Positions 1 through 6,965 of a stretch of DNA of 10,029 nt are shown in pieces (the first letter of the stretch is position 1; every line of letters begins with the position of its first letter). Where the stretch lies: contig VAXA01000081.1 of assembly GCA_005883365.1 (NCBI GenBank), forward strand, positions 1 through 10,029, written 5' to 3'. A program made the translations under genes and the position numbers. Under the pieces are notes generated by a model, which did not search any database, was not told where the DNA came from, and worked only from the letters and a program-made list of their open reading frames with translations. This DNA is from Actinomycetota bacterium. GTDB taxonomy: Bacteria > Actinomycetota > Thermoleophilia > Gaiellales > Gaiellaceae.

Positions 1-2560
1 GGCCCTTGCGGAACACGTCCCAGTCGGCCGGCGGCGGTGGCGGCGTGCCGCTCGTCTGGAGGTGGATCGTGAAGGTGATGTTGGCGGTGCCAGGGTTCAG
101 GTCGGCCGTCGACGGCACGCCGACGTAGCTCGAGGAGCCGTTGAAGCCGTAGGCCGTTCCCGTGAAGCCGGGCAGGCCGGTCTGCGTCGAGTGGAGCGTG
201 CCGTTGTGCGCGCCGACCGAGTCGAACATCGTGCTGCCGGTGGTCTCGTCCATGTGCCAGAGCGCGACGAGGCCGGGCGGCGGGCCCGAGCCCGGTACGA
301 CGACCGCCGTCGGAGCCGAGGAGGCGATTGCGCTGCCCGCCATGTTGCTCGCCGTGACCGTCACCTCGATCGTGCTACCGACGTCGGTGGAGGTCAGCGT
401 GTACGACGTCGACGTCGCCCCGCCGATCGGGTTGCAGTTGGCGCCGCTCGAGTCGCACCGTTGCCACTGGTAGGCGTAGTTGATCGGCTGTGTCCCGCTC
501 CACGTGCCCGGGCTCGCGGTGAGCGTCTGGCCCTGCTGGGCCGTGCCGGCGATCGTGGGCGGGGAGGTGTTCGCCGGTGGCGTCGGGCTCGAGCCGCTTC
601 CGCTCTGCACGGAGATCGTGTCCGCAACGATGCCGAAGGCCTGGGCGGCGCTGTCGTTCCCGAGCTGGAGCGTCGCAGTGCCCACGGAGGCGAGGGTCGC
701 GTCGGTCGCCTGGTAGATCTGCGTCCCGTTGAGGGTGACGGTGACGGTGCCGCCGGTGCCGCTCGTCGTCAGGTGCACCGAGAGGGTCGCCCATGTGTTC
801 AGCGCGAGCTTGCCGGTGGTGGCGGGGTGGAGGCCGCCGTAGGTGAGGCCGATCGTGCCGGTCGTCCCGTTCTGGCGGTAGAGGCTGACGATTCGCGTGC
901 CGCTCGGGTCGAGGAAGCGGAAGAAGGGGACGTTGCCGCCGCTCGCGCCCTGCTGCAGGACCTGGAAATCGCCCGTTGCGGTCAGGTCCTGCTGAGCCGA
1001 GAACGTCTCTCGGACATACGACTTCGAGCCGGTGTTCGCGCTCTCGCTGAGCTGGGCCGCATACGAGCCGGTGCTGACGATCGCGCTCTGCACGGTCGCG
1101 GTGCCGTCGCCGCCGGTCACCACGCTGCTCCAGGCCGAGAAGTTGCCCGACTCGAAACCGTCGCTGAAGATCGTCGCGGAACCGGCGCTCTGCACGGTCG
1201 CGGTAGGCGCCGAGGTGGCGGTGGCGCCGCCGACGGTGTTGCTGCCGGTGACGGCGACGCTCAGCGTGCTGCCGACGTCCGCCGTCGTCGCGGTGTAGCC
1301 CGCGGAGGTCGCGCCGGTGATCGGGTTGCAGTTGGCGCCGCTCGAGTCGCAGCGCTGCCACTGGTAGGCGTAGCTGATCGGCTGCGTCCCGGTCCAGGTG
1401 CCGGGGCTCGCGGTGAGCGGCTGGCCCACCTGCGCCGTCCCAGAAATCGTCGGCGGCGAGGTGTTCGCGGGCGGTGCGCCCGCGGACTGCACCACCGCCG
1501 TCGCAGCGGAGAAGTCGCTCACGCTCCCGGCCGCGTTGGTCGCGGTGACGAGGATGCGGATCGTCGTCCCCACGTCACCCGTCGTGACCGTGTACGTCGA
1601 CACGGTCGCTCCGGCGATCGGGCCGCAGTCGGTTCCCGTCGGGTCGCAGCTTTGCCACTGGTAGGCGTATGCGATCGGCGTGGTGCCGCTCCAGCTTCCG
1701 GACGTTGCGGTGAGCGTCTGGCCCTCCTGCGCCATGCCGGACACGGTCGGCTGCGAAGTGACTGCGGGCGGCGTGGGCTGGACGGTGGCGGTGGGGGACG
1801 AGGTCGCGGCCACGCTGCCGCCGGCGTTCGTCGCGGTGACGAGGACGGCGAGCGTGCCGCCCACGTCGGCACTCAGTACGGTGTAGGTAGCTGCGGTGGC
1901 ACCTGTGATGCCGGCGCAGTTCGCGCCGCTCGAGTCGCAGCGCTGCCACTGGTAGGCATAGGAGATCGGCTGTGTCCCTGTCCACGTGCCGGGGCTCGCC
2001 GTCAGGGTCTGACCGTCCTGCGCCGTGCCGCTGATCGTCGGAGGAGCGGTGTTCGCCGGCGGCGTTGGCGGCGGCTGCACGACGGCCGTCGGCGCAGAGG
2101 TCGCCGTCCCGGTGCCGCTGCTGTTCGTCGCCTTGACCACGACGCGCATCGTCGAGCCGACATCGAGGCTCGTCAGGGTGTAGGTCTTCGCCGTTGCGCC
2201 GGTGAGCGAGGAGCAGGCGGAGCCGCTCGCGTTGCACCGCTGCCACTGGTAGGCATAGCTCGTGGGCTTGCGCGACCAGCTTCCGGGGCTCGCCGTCAGG
2301 GTTTGTCCCTGCGTCGCCGTGCCAGAGACCGTGGGCGGGGAGGTGTTGGTGGGTGGGCCAGTCGCGGCCAGCGCAGATGGGACTTCCTCGTACGCGATCA
2401 GTGCCCCGAATCTACGCCATCCAAGCGGCGAAGGGAATGGCGCTGCGGGGAATTTGGTCCGCTTGAACGCCTTTCTCCTCTCTCGTCGAACCCAGCCCTC
2501 TGGGCGAGGCGATCCATCCTTCCGGTGGAAGCGCCCAGCCCCCAAATCGCGCAAATGCAT
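1..2560 (-). CDS. Modular Ig-like repeat / jelly-roll / LamG surface protein, C-terminus beyond window
   Basis: Probable extracellular adhesion or carbohydrate-binding protein. The frame is open from a stop at 2611-2609 to the window edge. In N-to-C order it shows four Ig-like units (about 2356-1208), a jelly-roll-like domain starting [14 protein letters not shown] (about 1190-590), a fifth Ig-like unit (about 575-290), then a LamG/concanavalin-like domain ([14 protein letters not shown], later DWDVFRKG) that continues off the window. Each Ig-like unit has a [11 protein letters not shown] strand, a YAYQWQRC core and a second Cys seven residues after the first, which could form a disulfide loop. 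Linkers are Pro/Thr-rich. The start is the weak point. ATG at 2560 is the only ATG in the frame, has no Shine-Dalgarno, and is followed by about 55 Arg-rich residues with poor GC3 and no signal peptide. Convincing coding begins near 2400 ([14 protein letters not shown]). The 5' end may be decayed or misassembled. Ligand unknown. Confidence 0.8.
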   Translation of the reverse strand, partial: MHLRDLGAGRFHRKDGSPRPEGWVRRERRKAFKRTKFPAAPFPSPLGWRRFGALIAYEEVPSALAATGPPTNTSPPTVSGTATQGQTLTASPGSWSRKPTSYAYQWQRCNASGSACSSLTGATAKTYTLTSLDVGSTMRVVVKATNSSGTGTATSAPTAVVQPPPTPPANTAPPTISGTAQDGQTLTASPGTWTGTQPISYAYQWQRCDSSGANCAGITGATAATYTVLSADVGGTLAVLVTATNAGGSVAATSSPTATVQPTPPAVTSQPTVSGMAQEGQTLTATSGSWSGTTPIAYAYQWQSCDPTGTDCGPIAGATVSTYTVTTGDVGTTIRILVTATNAAGSVSDFSAATAVVQSAGAPPANTSPPTISGTAQVGQPLTASPGTWTGTQPISYAYQWQRCDSSGANCNPITGATSAGYTATTADVGSTLSVAVTGSNTVGGATATSAPTATVQSAGSATIFSDGFESGNFSAWSSVVTGGDGTATVQSAIVSTGSYAAQLSESANTGSKSYVRETFSAQQDLTATGDFQVLQQGASGGNVPFFRFLDPSGTRIVSLYRQNGTTGTIGLTYGGLHPATTGKLALNTWATLSVHLTTSGTGGTVTVTLNGTQIYQATDATLASVGTATLQLGNDSAAQAFGIVADTISVQSGSGSSPTPPANTSPPTIAGTAQQGQTLTASPGTWSGTQPINYAYQWQRCDSSGANCNPIGGATSTSYTLTSTDVGSTIEVTVTASNMAGSAIASSAPTAVVVPGSGPPPGLVALWHMDETTGSTMFDSVGAHNGTLHSTQTGLPGFTGTAYGFNGSSSYVGVPSTADLNPGTANITFTIHLQTSGTPPPPPADWDVFRKG
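290..575 (-). repeat. Fifth Ig-like repeat, separated from the tandem array
   Basis: The same module recurs after the jelly-roll-like domain, with its core at 462, exactly 894 bases (298 codons) from the unit at 1356. Bases 425-457 match 1319-1351 without a mismatch. By eye only about eight differences occur over roughly 105 bases, a closer match than to the other units, so the two copies probably arose by recent duplication or gene conversion. Confidence 0.8.
1208..2356 (-). repeat. Four tandem Ig-like coding repeats (97-99 codons each)
   Basis: The shared core of each unit (plus-strand tgccactggtaggc, reading AYQWQ) starts at 2241, 1944, 1653 and 1356. Spacings are 297, 291 and 297 bases, all multiples of three. 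Each unit carries a Cys pair: [32 protein letters not shown]. Units are joined by short Pro/Thr-rich linkers such as [13 protein letters not shown]. Confidence 0.85.
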
Positions 2561-2598
2561 AGGACGGACGCCAATGTGTCGGCGCCGTCTGCGGTCAC

Positions 2599-3228
2599 AT
2601 GGTGCGTCCTAGCCAACACATACTCGTTCTGGACCACGAGCCGGTGTGGCTGAAGGCGCTGAAGAGCACCCTCGAGGCCGCCGGGCTCAAGATCACGACG
2701 ACGAGCTCCGCGACTGAGGCGCTCAAGCTTCTCCGCGACCGCGGCTTCGCCGTTGCCATGGTCGGCATCGACAGCGATCGATTCGATTGGCAGCGCTTCC
2801 TCGAGCGGGCGAAGCTCGGGGCGCCGTCCTGCAAGCTGATCGTCGTCTCCCACGAGGACCGGCTCCGGACCGTCGCGCGATCGCTCGAGCTCGGCGCCGC
2901 CGCCTACGTGGTCAAGCGCGCGGAGCCCGAGGATCTCGTGTTCGCGGTGCGCCAGGCCCTTTCGCCGGCCGTCTATCAGGTGACGAGCAAGCCGGTCCGC
3001 CTGCCGGGTCGCCGGACGACGCCGCAGCAGCCGTTGACCCCGCGCGAGCAGGAGATCCTTCGGTTGCTCGCTGAGGGCTGCTCGAATGCCGAAATCGCGG
3101 CGCGGCTCTCGATCAAGGAGCCGACGGTGAAGAGCCATCTCTGGCGCCTCTACCGGAAGATCGGGGTCGGCAGCCGGACCGCGGCGGTCGCCTGGGCGAC
3201 CGCCTCGCGCTTTTCCGAGCTCTCCTAG
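2599..3228 (+). CDS. NarL/LuxR-type transcription regulator with degenerate receiver domain
   Basis: 209-residue regulator with an N-terminal receiver-like domain (about 7-121) and a C-terminal LuxR-type HTH (about 146-200: [15 protein letters not shown], then [20 protein letters not shown]). The receiver keeps the first acidic residue (D12), the switch Ser (S84) and the conserved Lys (K106). The second acidic residue is His (H13), and the phospho-acceptor position is Gly (G56 in [11 protein letters not shown], placed by its seven-residue spacing to D63). Phosphorylation in the usual way is therefore unlikely. It may be constitutive, controlled by level or partner, or ligand-bound. ATG 2599 follows no clear Shine-Dalgarno; GTG 2602 is an alternative. 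It is divergent from the Ig-like protein gene and convergent with the beta-helix gene, sharing CTAG at the stops. No histidine kinase is adjacent. Target genes unknown. Confidence 0.9.
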   Translation: MVRPSQHILVLDHEPVWLKALKSTLEAAGLKITTTSSATEALKLLRDRGFAVAMVGIDSDRFDWQRFLERAKLGAPSCKLIVVSHEDRLRTVARSLELGAAAYVVKRAEPEDLVFAVRQALSPAVYQVTSKPVRLPGRRTTPQQPLTPREQEILRLLAEGCSNAEIAARLSIKEPTVKSHLWRLYRKIGVGSRTAAVAWATASRFSELS

Positions 3229-4661
3229 CGGGCGCGGCGATACTCGAAGCAGCCGGCGTCAGGCGCCGTGTCGAGGGGGACGCGCGTCCCCACAAGATCT
3301 CGCAAGAAGCCGAGCGGGACGCCGCGCTCGATCGCCGGGCTGGACGGGAGCAGGCGGAAGTTGCCGTTCCGTGGGCTGCGGAAGCGCGGTTCGGCGACGA
3401 CCGAGCCCGGGCCGACCTGCACGCCGGCGATGCCACCGGAGAAGACGTCATGCGCCTCGTCGAACGGGGCGTCCGCCTCGAGCGCGTCCCCGGCGGTGAC
3501 CACCACCACGTCGTTCCGGAGCCGGAGGATTCCCGGGCCGCAGCCGTCGTAGCAGACGACGCCCTTGCTGTCCTTGCCGGTCAGCACGGCTGTCGTGTTG
3601 TAGACGCGCGTGCCCCGCACCGGTCCGAATGAGTCCCGCGCACCGCGGGTAACCAGGAAGGTCGCCCCTGCGGCTTTCGAGACGAACAGGTTGTAGGCGT
3701 ACGTGTTCCCGGCGCTCTGCGGGTTGCCAAGCTCGGTGAAAGCGTGGTCGTCGACGGCGACGTTCCGCACGATCGTGTTGTCGCGGCCGCCGTAAACCTC
3801 CACAGCCGATCCGTCACGCCCGTAGTCGTAGGAGAAGGCGTCGGAGCCTTCGATGCGGTTGTAAGCGACGAGTGTCCCCTTGCCGCGGAGGAGGATGCCG
3901 AACGCGCCGGAGTCGTCGTCGCGCGGCGATCGCGTGAGCACTGCCATGCGGTTGTTGTCGATCAGCTCGTTATGGAGGATCTCGTCCCGGCGGCTCCCGG
4001 GGGTGACCTCGATTCCGGCAGCGGCGCCACGGACCCGCACATGGTCGACGCGGACGAAGCTGCCGACGAGCGACACGCCTGCCCATCTGCATTCGCGCAC
4101 TGCGATGCCGGTGAGGCGGACGAACGAGCCGGTGATGCGGACACACGTTGCGCCGCCGTGGATCAGTGGCGGCGCGCCGTCGCCATATGAGCCGACGACG
4201 ACGGCGCGGGAGGCCGTGCCGCTGGAGGCAAGATCGAGCTCGGTTTGCCATGAGCTGCCGCGGCGCAGGAGGAGACGATCGTCGCCGTGCAGCCGGACGC
4301 GCGCTGCCCGGGCGAGCGACCGCCAGGCCTCGGCGGGGCTCCGGCCGGAGCGGGTGTCGTTTCCCGCCAAGGAGTCGATGTAGTACGTATGTCGGCCGAT
4401 GCGCATGGCCGAAAGGGATGCGGCGGGCGCCGGACTTGCCGCGAGCAGCGCGAGGGCTGCCGTCAGGACCCAGCGATACAGTGGCTGCGCTGAAAGTGGA
4501 GGATGGATGAGCAGGGAGCGCCTTGGTGCGCGGTCGGATTTCGACGAATGGGCGAACGCTGTCGTGGCGGCCGTAAAGAAGCATAGGTCCCGCTTCGGCG
4601 CATCCCCCGGCGGGGTGCACGCACGGAGCCGCACCGGCCTCCGCAGATGGGCGTCGCGCAT
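3225..4661 (-). CDS. Secreted right-handed parallel beta-helix protein (lyase/epimerase-like fold)
   Basis: The mature region starts with HTYYIDSLAGNDTRSG...SPAEAWRSL, the usual opening of secreted parallel beta-helix proteins (YYVDxxxGxDxxxGTSPxxPWxTL). PbH1-like rungs follow (FVRLTGIAVREC, FVRVDHVRVRG, ILHNELIDNNR, TLVAYNRIEGSD, NTIVRNVAVDD). It closes with FRLLPSSPAIERG and DAGCFEY, the typical end cap. Many relatives are polysaccharide lyases or epimerases, but no catalytic residues can be assigned here. A signal-peptide core (WVLTAALALLAASPAPAAS) is encoded at about 4469-4413. No ATG, GTG or TTG lies just before it. In-frame choices are ATG 4661 (used here, 26 bases after the kinase stop), GTG 4634 (preceded by GGAGG), a non-standard CTG 4481 that would give an ideal signal peptide, and ATG 4406, which would drop the signal. 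The fold is confident; the start is not. Confidence 0.8.
   Translation of the reverse strand: MRDAHLRRPVRLRACTPPGDAPKRDLCFFTAATTAFAHSSKSDRAPRRSLLIHPPLSAQPLYRWVLTAALALLAASPAPAASLSAMRIGRHTYYIDSLAGNDTRSGRSPAEAWRSLARAARVRLHGDDRLLLRRGSSWQTELDLASSGTASRAVVVGSYGDGAPPLIHGGATCVRITGSFVRLTGIAVRECRWAGVSLVGSFVRVDHVRVRGAAAGIEVTPGSRRDEILHNELIDNNRMAVLTRSPRDDDSGAFGILLRGKGTLVAYNRIEGSDAFSYDYGRDGSAVEVYGGRDNTIVRNVAVDDHAFTELGNPQSAGNTYAYNLFVSKAAGATFLVTRGARDSFGPVRGTRVYNTTAVLTGKDSKGVVCYDGCGPGILRLRNDVVVVTAGDALEADAPFDEAHDVFSGGIAGVQVGPGSVVAEPRFRSPRNGNFRLLPSSPAIERGVPLGFLRDLVGTRVPLDTAPDAGCFEYRRAR
4600..4618. other. GC-rich inverted repeat upstream of the beta-helix signal peptide
   Basis: GCATCCCC and GGGGTGC arms flank a CGGC loop, with one bulged T. 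It lies between the second kinase's stop (4688) and the signal-peptide codons (about 4469). No T-run follows on either strand, so an intrinsic terminator is not supported. It may only matter if the beta-helix gene starts near 4481. Confidence 0.2.
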
Positions 4662-4687
4662 CCTCACCAAGATCGCCGACTGATCGG

Positions 4688-5692
4688 TCAGACACCGAGC
4701 GCGAGCTCGGCCGCGATCGCCGCGACCGCCTGGCCCGCGGGCAGGCCGGTGGGCACGACGAGCCGCCCCACGGCGACGGCCTGCGCGAACGTCTCGCCCA
4801 GGAGCGACTCCTCCTCCGCCAGGACGCGGTCGAGGTGCTCGCGCCACCGCCTGTCCTCGACCCCCTCGAGGGCGCGACGCTGCTCGCGGAGGACGCCGCC
4901 TGCGGCAGCGACGAGCTCGTCGCCTGAGAGCCCTTCGGCGATGAGTCGCGGCACTTCGCGCCGTTCGAGAACGACGACCCGAGCGAGCGGGAGCGGGTCG
5001 CGAACCACGGCTCCGAGCGTCTCCACCGGGACGCGTACCGGCGGCGCCACCGCACCCCCGGTGGCTGCCCGCACGAAACCGAGAGCGCGAAGGAGCGCAC
5101 GCGTGCGTGCCGGCAACGAGGCGAGGGCGGCCGGCGCCGTCTCCGCGACATCCGGGTAGAGCCGAAGCCGCCGCGGGAAGGCGCGGCATCCGTCCTGGCC
5201 GACGAGGACGTGGTCGTCTCCGAGCACAGCCGTCCCGGCAGCCGCCGCGCGCGCGACCAAGGAGCTCTTCCCGCTTCGCGAGCGACCGATAAGGAGCAGC
5301 GTCCCGCCCTCCGACGCGACAGCCGCCGCCGGCAGGAGGACGTGTCCCGCGGCCGGCGCGAGCAGGCCCAAGAGCGGCTCGACGACGTAGCCCTGAAGGA
5401 GCGAGAGGCCGAAGCTCCTGGGTGCGCCTCGCAGGTCGATCGTCGCCCGCAGCGGACCGTCCCCGAGCGGGTCGAGCGCGACTCGCCAGCGCAGGCTGCG
5501 GTAGCCGGCCTCGAAACCGGGCGAGCGCGAGGACGTCCGGCCGAACGAGACAACGAGGTCCGCCTCCGCGCCGGGGTCGACGCGGGCCGCGCGATACTCG
5601 GCGCGAAAGTGCGCCTGCGTCCGCTTGTCTCCGCGCACCTCGAGGTGCAGGCCCGGGAGGAACGCGAAGGTCTCGCGCTGCGCGGGGGCCAC
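4688..5692 (-). CDS. HprK-like P-loop kinase, second of a tandem pair
   Basis: 334 residues from GTG 5692. P-loop G136-RSRSG-K142-S143 (LLLIGRSRSGKSSLVARA), then LGDDHVLVG with D159-D160 at the spacing (K+17) of the Asp pair in HPr kinase/phosphorylase. The catalytic His of that family, 15 residues before the P-loop, is Pro (LLPAAAV, P121). The C-terminal HprK/P signature loop is absent, so this is a kinase-like relative, not a true HPr kinase/phosphorylase. An N-terminal domain (1-115) precedes the ATPase core. GTG 5692 is preferred over ATG 5773 because the added stretch (MSASDRGANTVSDRSAAH) is not protein-like and has poor GC3, while GTG overlaps the TAG of the small coding segment upstream (TAGTG). 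Cytosolic. Same strand as the first kinase, so probably co-transcribed. Substrate unknown. Confidence 0.8.
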   Translation of the reverse strand: MAPAQRETFAFLPGLHLEVRGDKRTQAHFRAEYRAARVDPGAEADLVVSFGRTSSRSPGFEAGYRSLRWRVALDPLGDGPLRATIDLRGAPRSFGLSLLQGYVVEPLLGLLAPAAGHVLLPAAAVASEGGTLLLIGRSRSGKSSLVARAAAAGTAVLGDDHVLVGQDGCRAFPRRLRLYPDVAETAPAALASLPARTRALLRALGFVRAATGGAVAPPVRVPVETLGAVVRDPLPLARVVVLERREVPRLIAEGLSGDELVAAAGGVLREQRRALEGVEDRRWREHLDRVLAEEESLLGETFAQAVAVGRLVVPTGLPAGQAVAAIAAELALGV

Positions 5693-5763
5693 TAGAGCAG
5701 CGGCCGTGCGGCGTCGACGATGCGCCGCGGATCGGTCGGAAACGGTGTTCGCACCTCGATCAC
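5692..5763 (-). CDS. Out-of-frame tail of the first kinase, or 23-codon micro-ORF
   Basis: GTG at 5763 forms a GTGA overlap with the first kinase's TGA (5762-5760), and the TAG (5694-5692) overlaps the next kinase's GTG. The peptide is VIEVRTPFPTDPRRIVDAARPLL. About 18 of 23 third positions are G or C, better than the competing frame over the same bases. It resembles the second kinase's C-terminus (AVAVGRLVVPTGLPAGQAVAAI): both have a V-rich strand, PT, then a Pro-started helix. It is best read as the missing end of the first kinase, reached by a -1 shift (YVRE then VIEV) or split off by a one-base deletion or sequence error. A coupled micro-ORF is the alternative. Confidence 0.4.
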   Translation of the reverse strand: MIEVRTPFPTDPRRIVDAARPLL

Positions 5764-6731
5764 TCGCGGACATAGCGGGCGCGTTCGGAGAGGCTGAGAT
5801 AGTCGCGCCGCTCGTACGTCGCCGAGCGGGCGAGCCGCCGCGCCGCCCAAGCCGGATCTCGCGGCTCGGCTTGCGGCCGGCCGTCCGCCGTCGTCGTCAG
5901 CAGGACGAGCGCAGTGAGCGGGGCGCGGCCCGTCGGCGGCGGCTGCCCATAGGCGGCGCTCAGTTGCGAGGGCGAGAGCGACGCTCGCTGCGCGAGCGTG
6001 GCGAGCTCGGCGACGGCGGCTTGCGTCGAAGCCACGACGCCGCCGCGGCGGGCCAACGAGGCGGTGAGGTGTGCGGCAGCCTCGCCCGCAGCCGCGGCGG
6101 CGAACTGAAGCCGCGCGCCGCGCGGAAGGCTCCGGCGCAGCGCCGGTGCGTAGCGCAGGAGCCAGCGCCGGACGCCGATCGGGACAGGAAAACACGCGAG
6201 CGACCCGTCGTCGAAGACCAACGTCCACTTGTCGGAAAGGAAGGTTGCGCCCTCCTCGACGAGCGCGAGCGCGGTCTCGGTCTTGCCCGCCTCGGACCAG
6301 CCGGCGACGACGATCCCTCGTCCGTCGGCGACGACTGCACTCCCGTGCACGGCGACAGCGCCGTATCCGAACGCGGCGAGCTGAAGGGCAGGCCGGACGA
6401 AGCGGCCGAAGACGCGGCCGAGTGGGAACCCGCGCTCGGCCGCGAATGCGAACGGGCCCTGGGGCGCGGGCAGGGGAACGGCGCACCAGAGCCCATCCGC
6501 GCGGACGTATGCGCCGCGACCGTCGATTGCCGTGCTGAGGCCGTCGCCTGCTGGGTTCTGGAGCTCCGCGTCGCGCAGGCGCTCCCTCAGCTCGCCAATC
6601 CGAACGTCGGCCGGCCCGTCGGCGCTGGGCGCGGCCCCCCAGGGATCGAGTGCGTCTTCGAGGAAGCGGGCGGCCCGGTCGTCGTCGATGGCGAACTCGA
6701 GGCGGAGCGCCCGGGCGATCTCATACTGCAC
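5760..6731 (-). CDS. HprK-like P-loop kinase, first of a tandem pair
   Basis: 323 residues from GTG 6731. The core closely follows HPr kinase/phosphorylase: AVHGSAVVADGRGIVVAG with His at 129, P-loop G144-WSEAG-K150-T151 followed by ETALALVEEGA, then FLSDKWTLV with D167. Spacings His-to-P-loop (15) and Lys-to-Asp (17) match Lactobacillus casei HprK/P as I recall it (H140, G155, K161, D178). The second Asp of the pair is Lys (K168), and no HprK/P signature loop follows. GTG 6731 begins MQYEIARALRLEFAIDDD. The frame extends back to TTG 6833, but that stretch is Arg-rich and unlike protein. The GGAGG overlaps the GTG, so the start is tentative. The C-terminus stops at ARYVRE and appears to lack a tail found in the -1 frame. 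Substrate unknown; a role in sensing or controlling surface-sugar metabolism is inference from the neighbours. Confidence 0.8.
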   Translation of the reverse strand: MQYEIARALRLEFAIDDDRAARFLEDALDPWGAAPSADGPADVRIGELRERLRDAELQNPAGDGLSTAIDGRGAYVRADGLWCAVPLPAPQGPFAFAAERGFPLGRVFGRFVRPALQLAAFGYGAVAVHGSAVVADGRGIVVAGWSEAGKTETALALVEEGATFLSDKWTLVFDDGSLACFPVPIGVRRWLLRYAPALRRSLPRGARLQFAAAAAGEAAAHLTASLARRGGVVASTQAAVAELATLAQRASLSPSQLSAAYGQPPPTGRAPLTALVLLTTTADGRPQAEPRDPAWAARRLARSATYERRDYLSLSERARYVRE

Positions 6732-6909
6732 CTCCGGCCACTGTAGAAGAGGCCGTCTCGACAGGCAACGTCGTACGGCCGACGACGGCCGGAATGGTCC
6801 GAAAGTATGGGTTCCGGCGTCTGGTCTAGCCAATCGTGCTATTCCGGATGTTTCCCCGCTGTTTTACCTTTTTGTCCTCGCATCGGTGCGCCCCGCTCAG
6901 GCGAGGCGA

Positions 6910-6926
6910 GCCGAGTTGCACTCGGC
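6910..6926. promoter_or_regulatory. Perfect 17-base dyad, possible operator or hairpin
   Basis: GCCGAGT-TGC-ACTCGGC has 7-base perfect arms and a 3-base centre. It ends 39 bases before the ATG at 6966. Position and symmetry fit a regulator operator or a 5' UTR hairpin. Binding by either NarL-type regulator of this window is a guess. Short GC-rich dyads also arise by chance. Confidence 0.3.
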
Positions 6927-6953
6927 GGCGGTGAGCGAGCATCGTTGCCGCGA

Positions 6954-6960
6954 AAGGGGG
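6954..6960 (+). promoter_or_regulatory. Shine-Dalgarno deciding the first glycosyltransferase start
   Basis: AAGGGGG lies five bases before ATG 6966. The frame is open back to 6807, but that upstream stretch is Cys/Ser-rich, not protein-like and has no comparable ribosome site. This fixes the start at 6966. Confidence 0.6.
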
Positions 6961-6965
6961 ACAGG

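Larger units (their letters stand above)
6732..6965. promoter_or_regulatory. Divergent control region between kinase and glycosyltransferase operons
   Basis: Gene-free 234 bases between two divergent starts, so promoters for both directions must lie here or inside the genes. It contains an unusually A/T-rich patch (about 6831-6885, with TGTTTTACCTTTTTGTCC), a GGCCG-ACGA-CGGCC dyad at 6777-6790 and a perfect 17-base dyad at 6910-6926. I could not recognise a convincing -35/-10 pair on either strand. Confidence 0.45.

Noticed and set aside
290..2356. CRISPR or intergenic repeat array
   Set aside because: The repeat period is about 290-300 bases, kept in multiples of three, and it encodes protein domains.
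62..2653. 863-codon open frame on the plus strand across the repeat region
   Set aside because: The product is low-complexity Arg/Gly/Ala-rich. The minus frame gives clear Ig-like, jelly-roll and LamG domains, so the plus frame is an antisense shadow of GC-rich repeats.
4580..4585. Minus-strand TATGCT as a -10 box for the beta-helix gene
   Set aside because: No acceptable -35 element lies at 16-18 bases from it.
4600..4618. Intrinsic terminator after the kinases
   Set aside because: The GC-rich inverted repeat has no following T-run on either strand.
4662..5189. Upstream extension of the beta-helix frame
   Set aside because: It runs antiparallel-free but out of frame through the second kinase and has shadow-like Arg/Ala composition. 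The gene cannot start there.
4688..6731. Lasso-peptide cluster with a tailoring HprK-type kinase
   Set aside because: Such kinases occur in some lasso peptide clusters, but no precursor peptide, transglutaminase-like protease or asparagine-synthetase-like cyclase is present.
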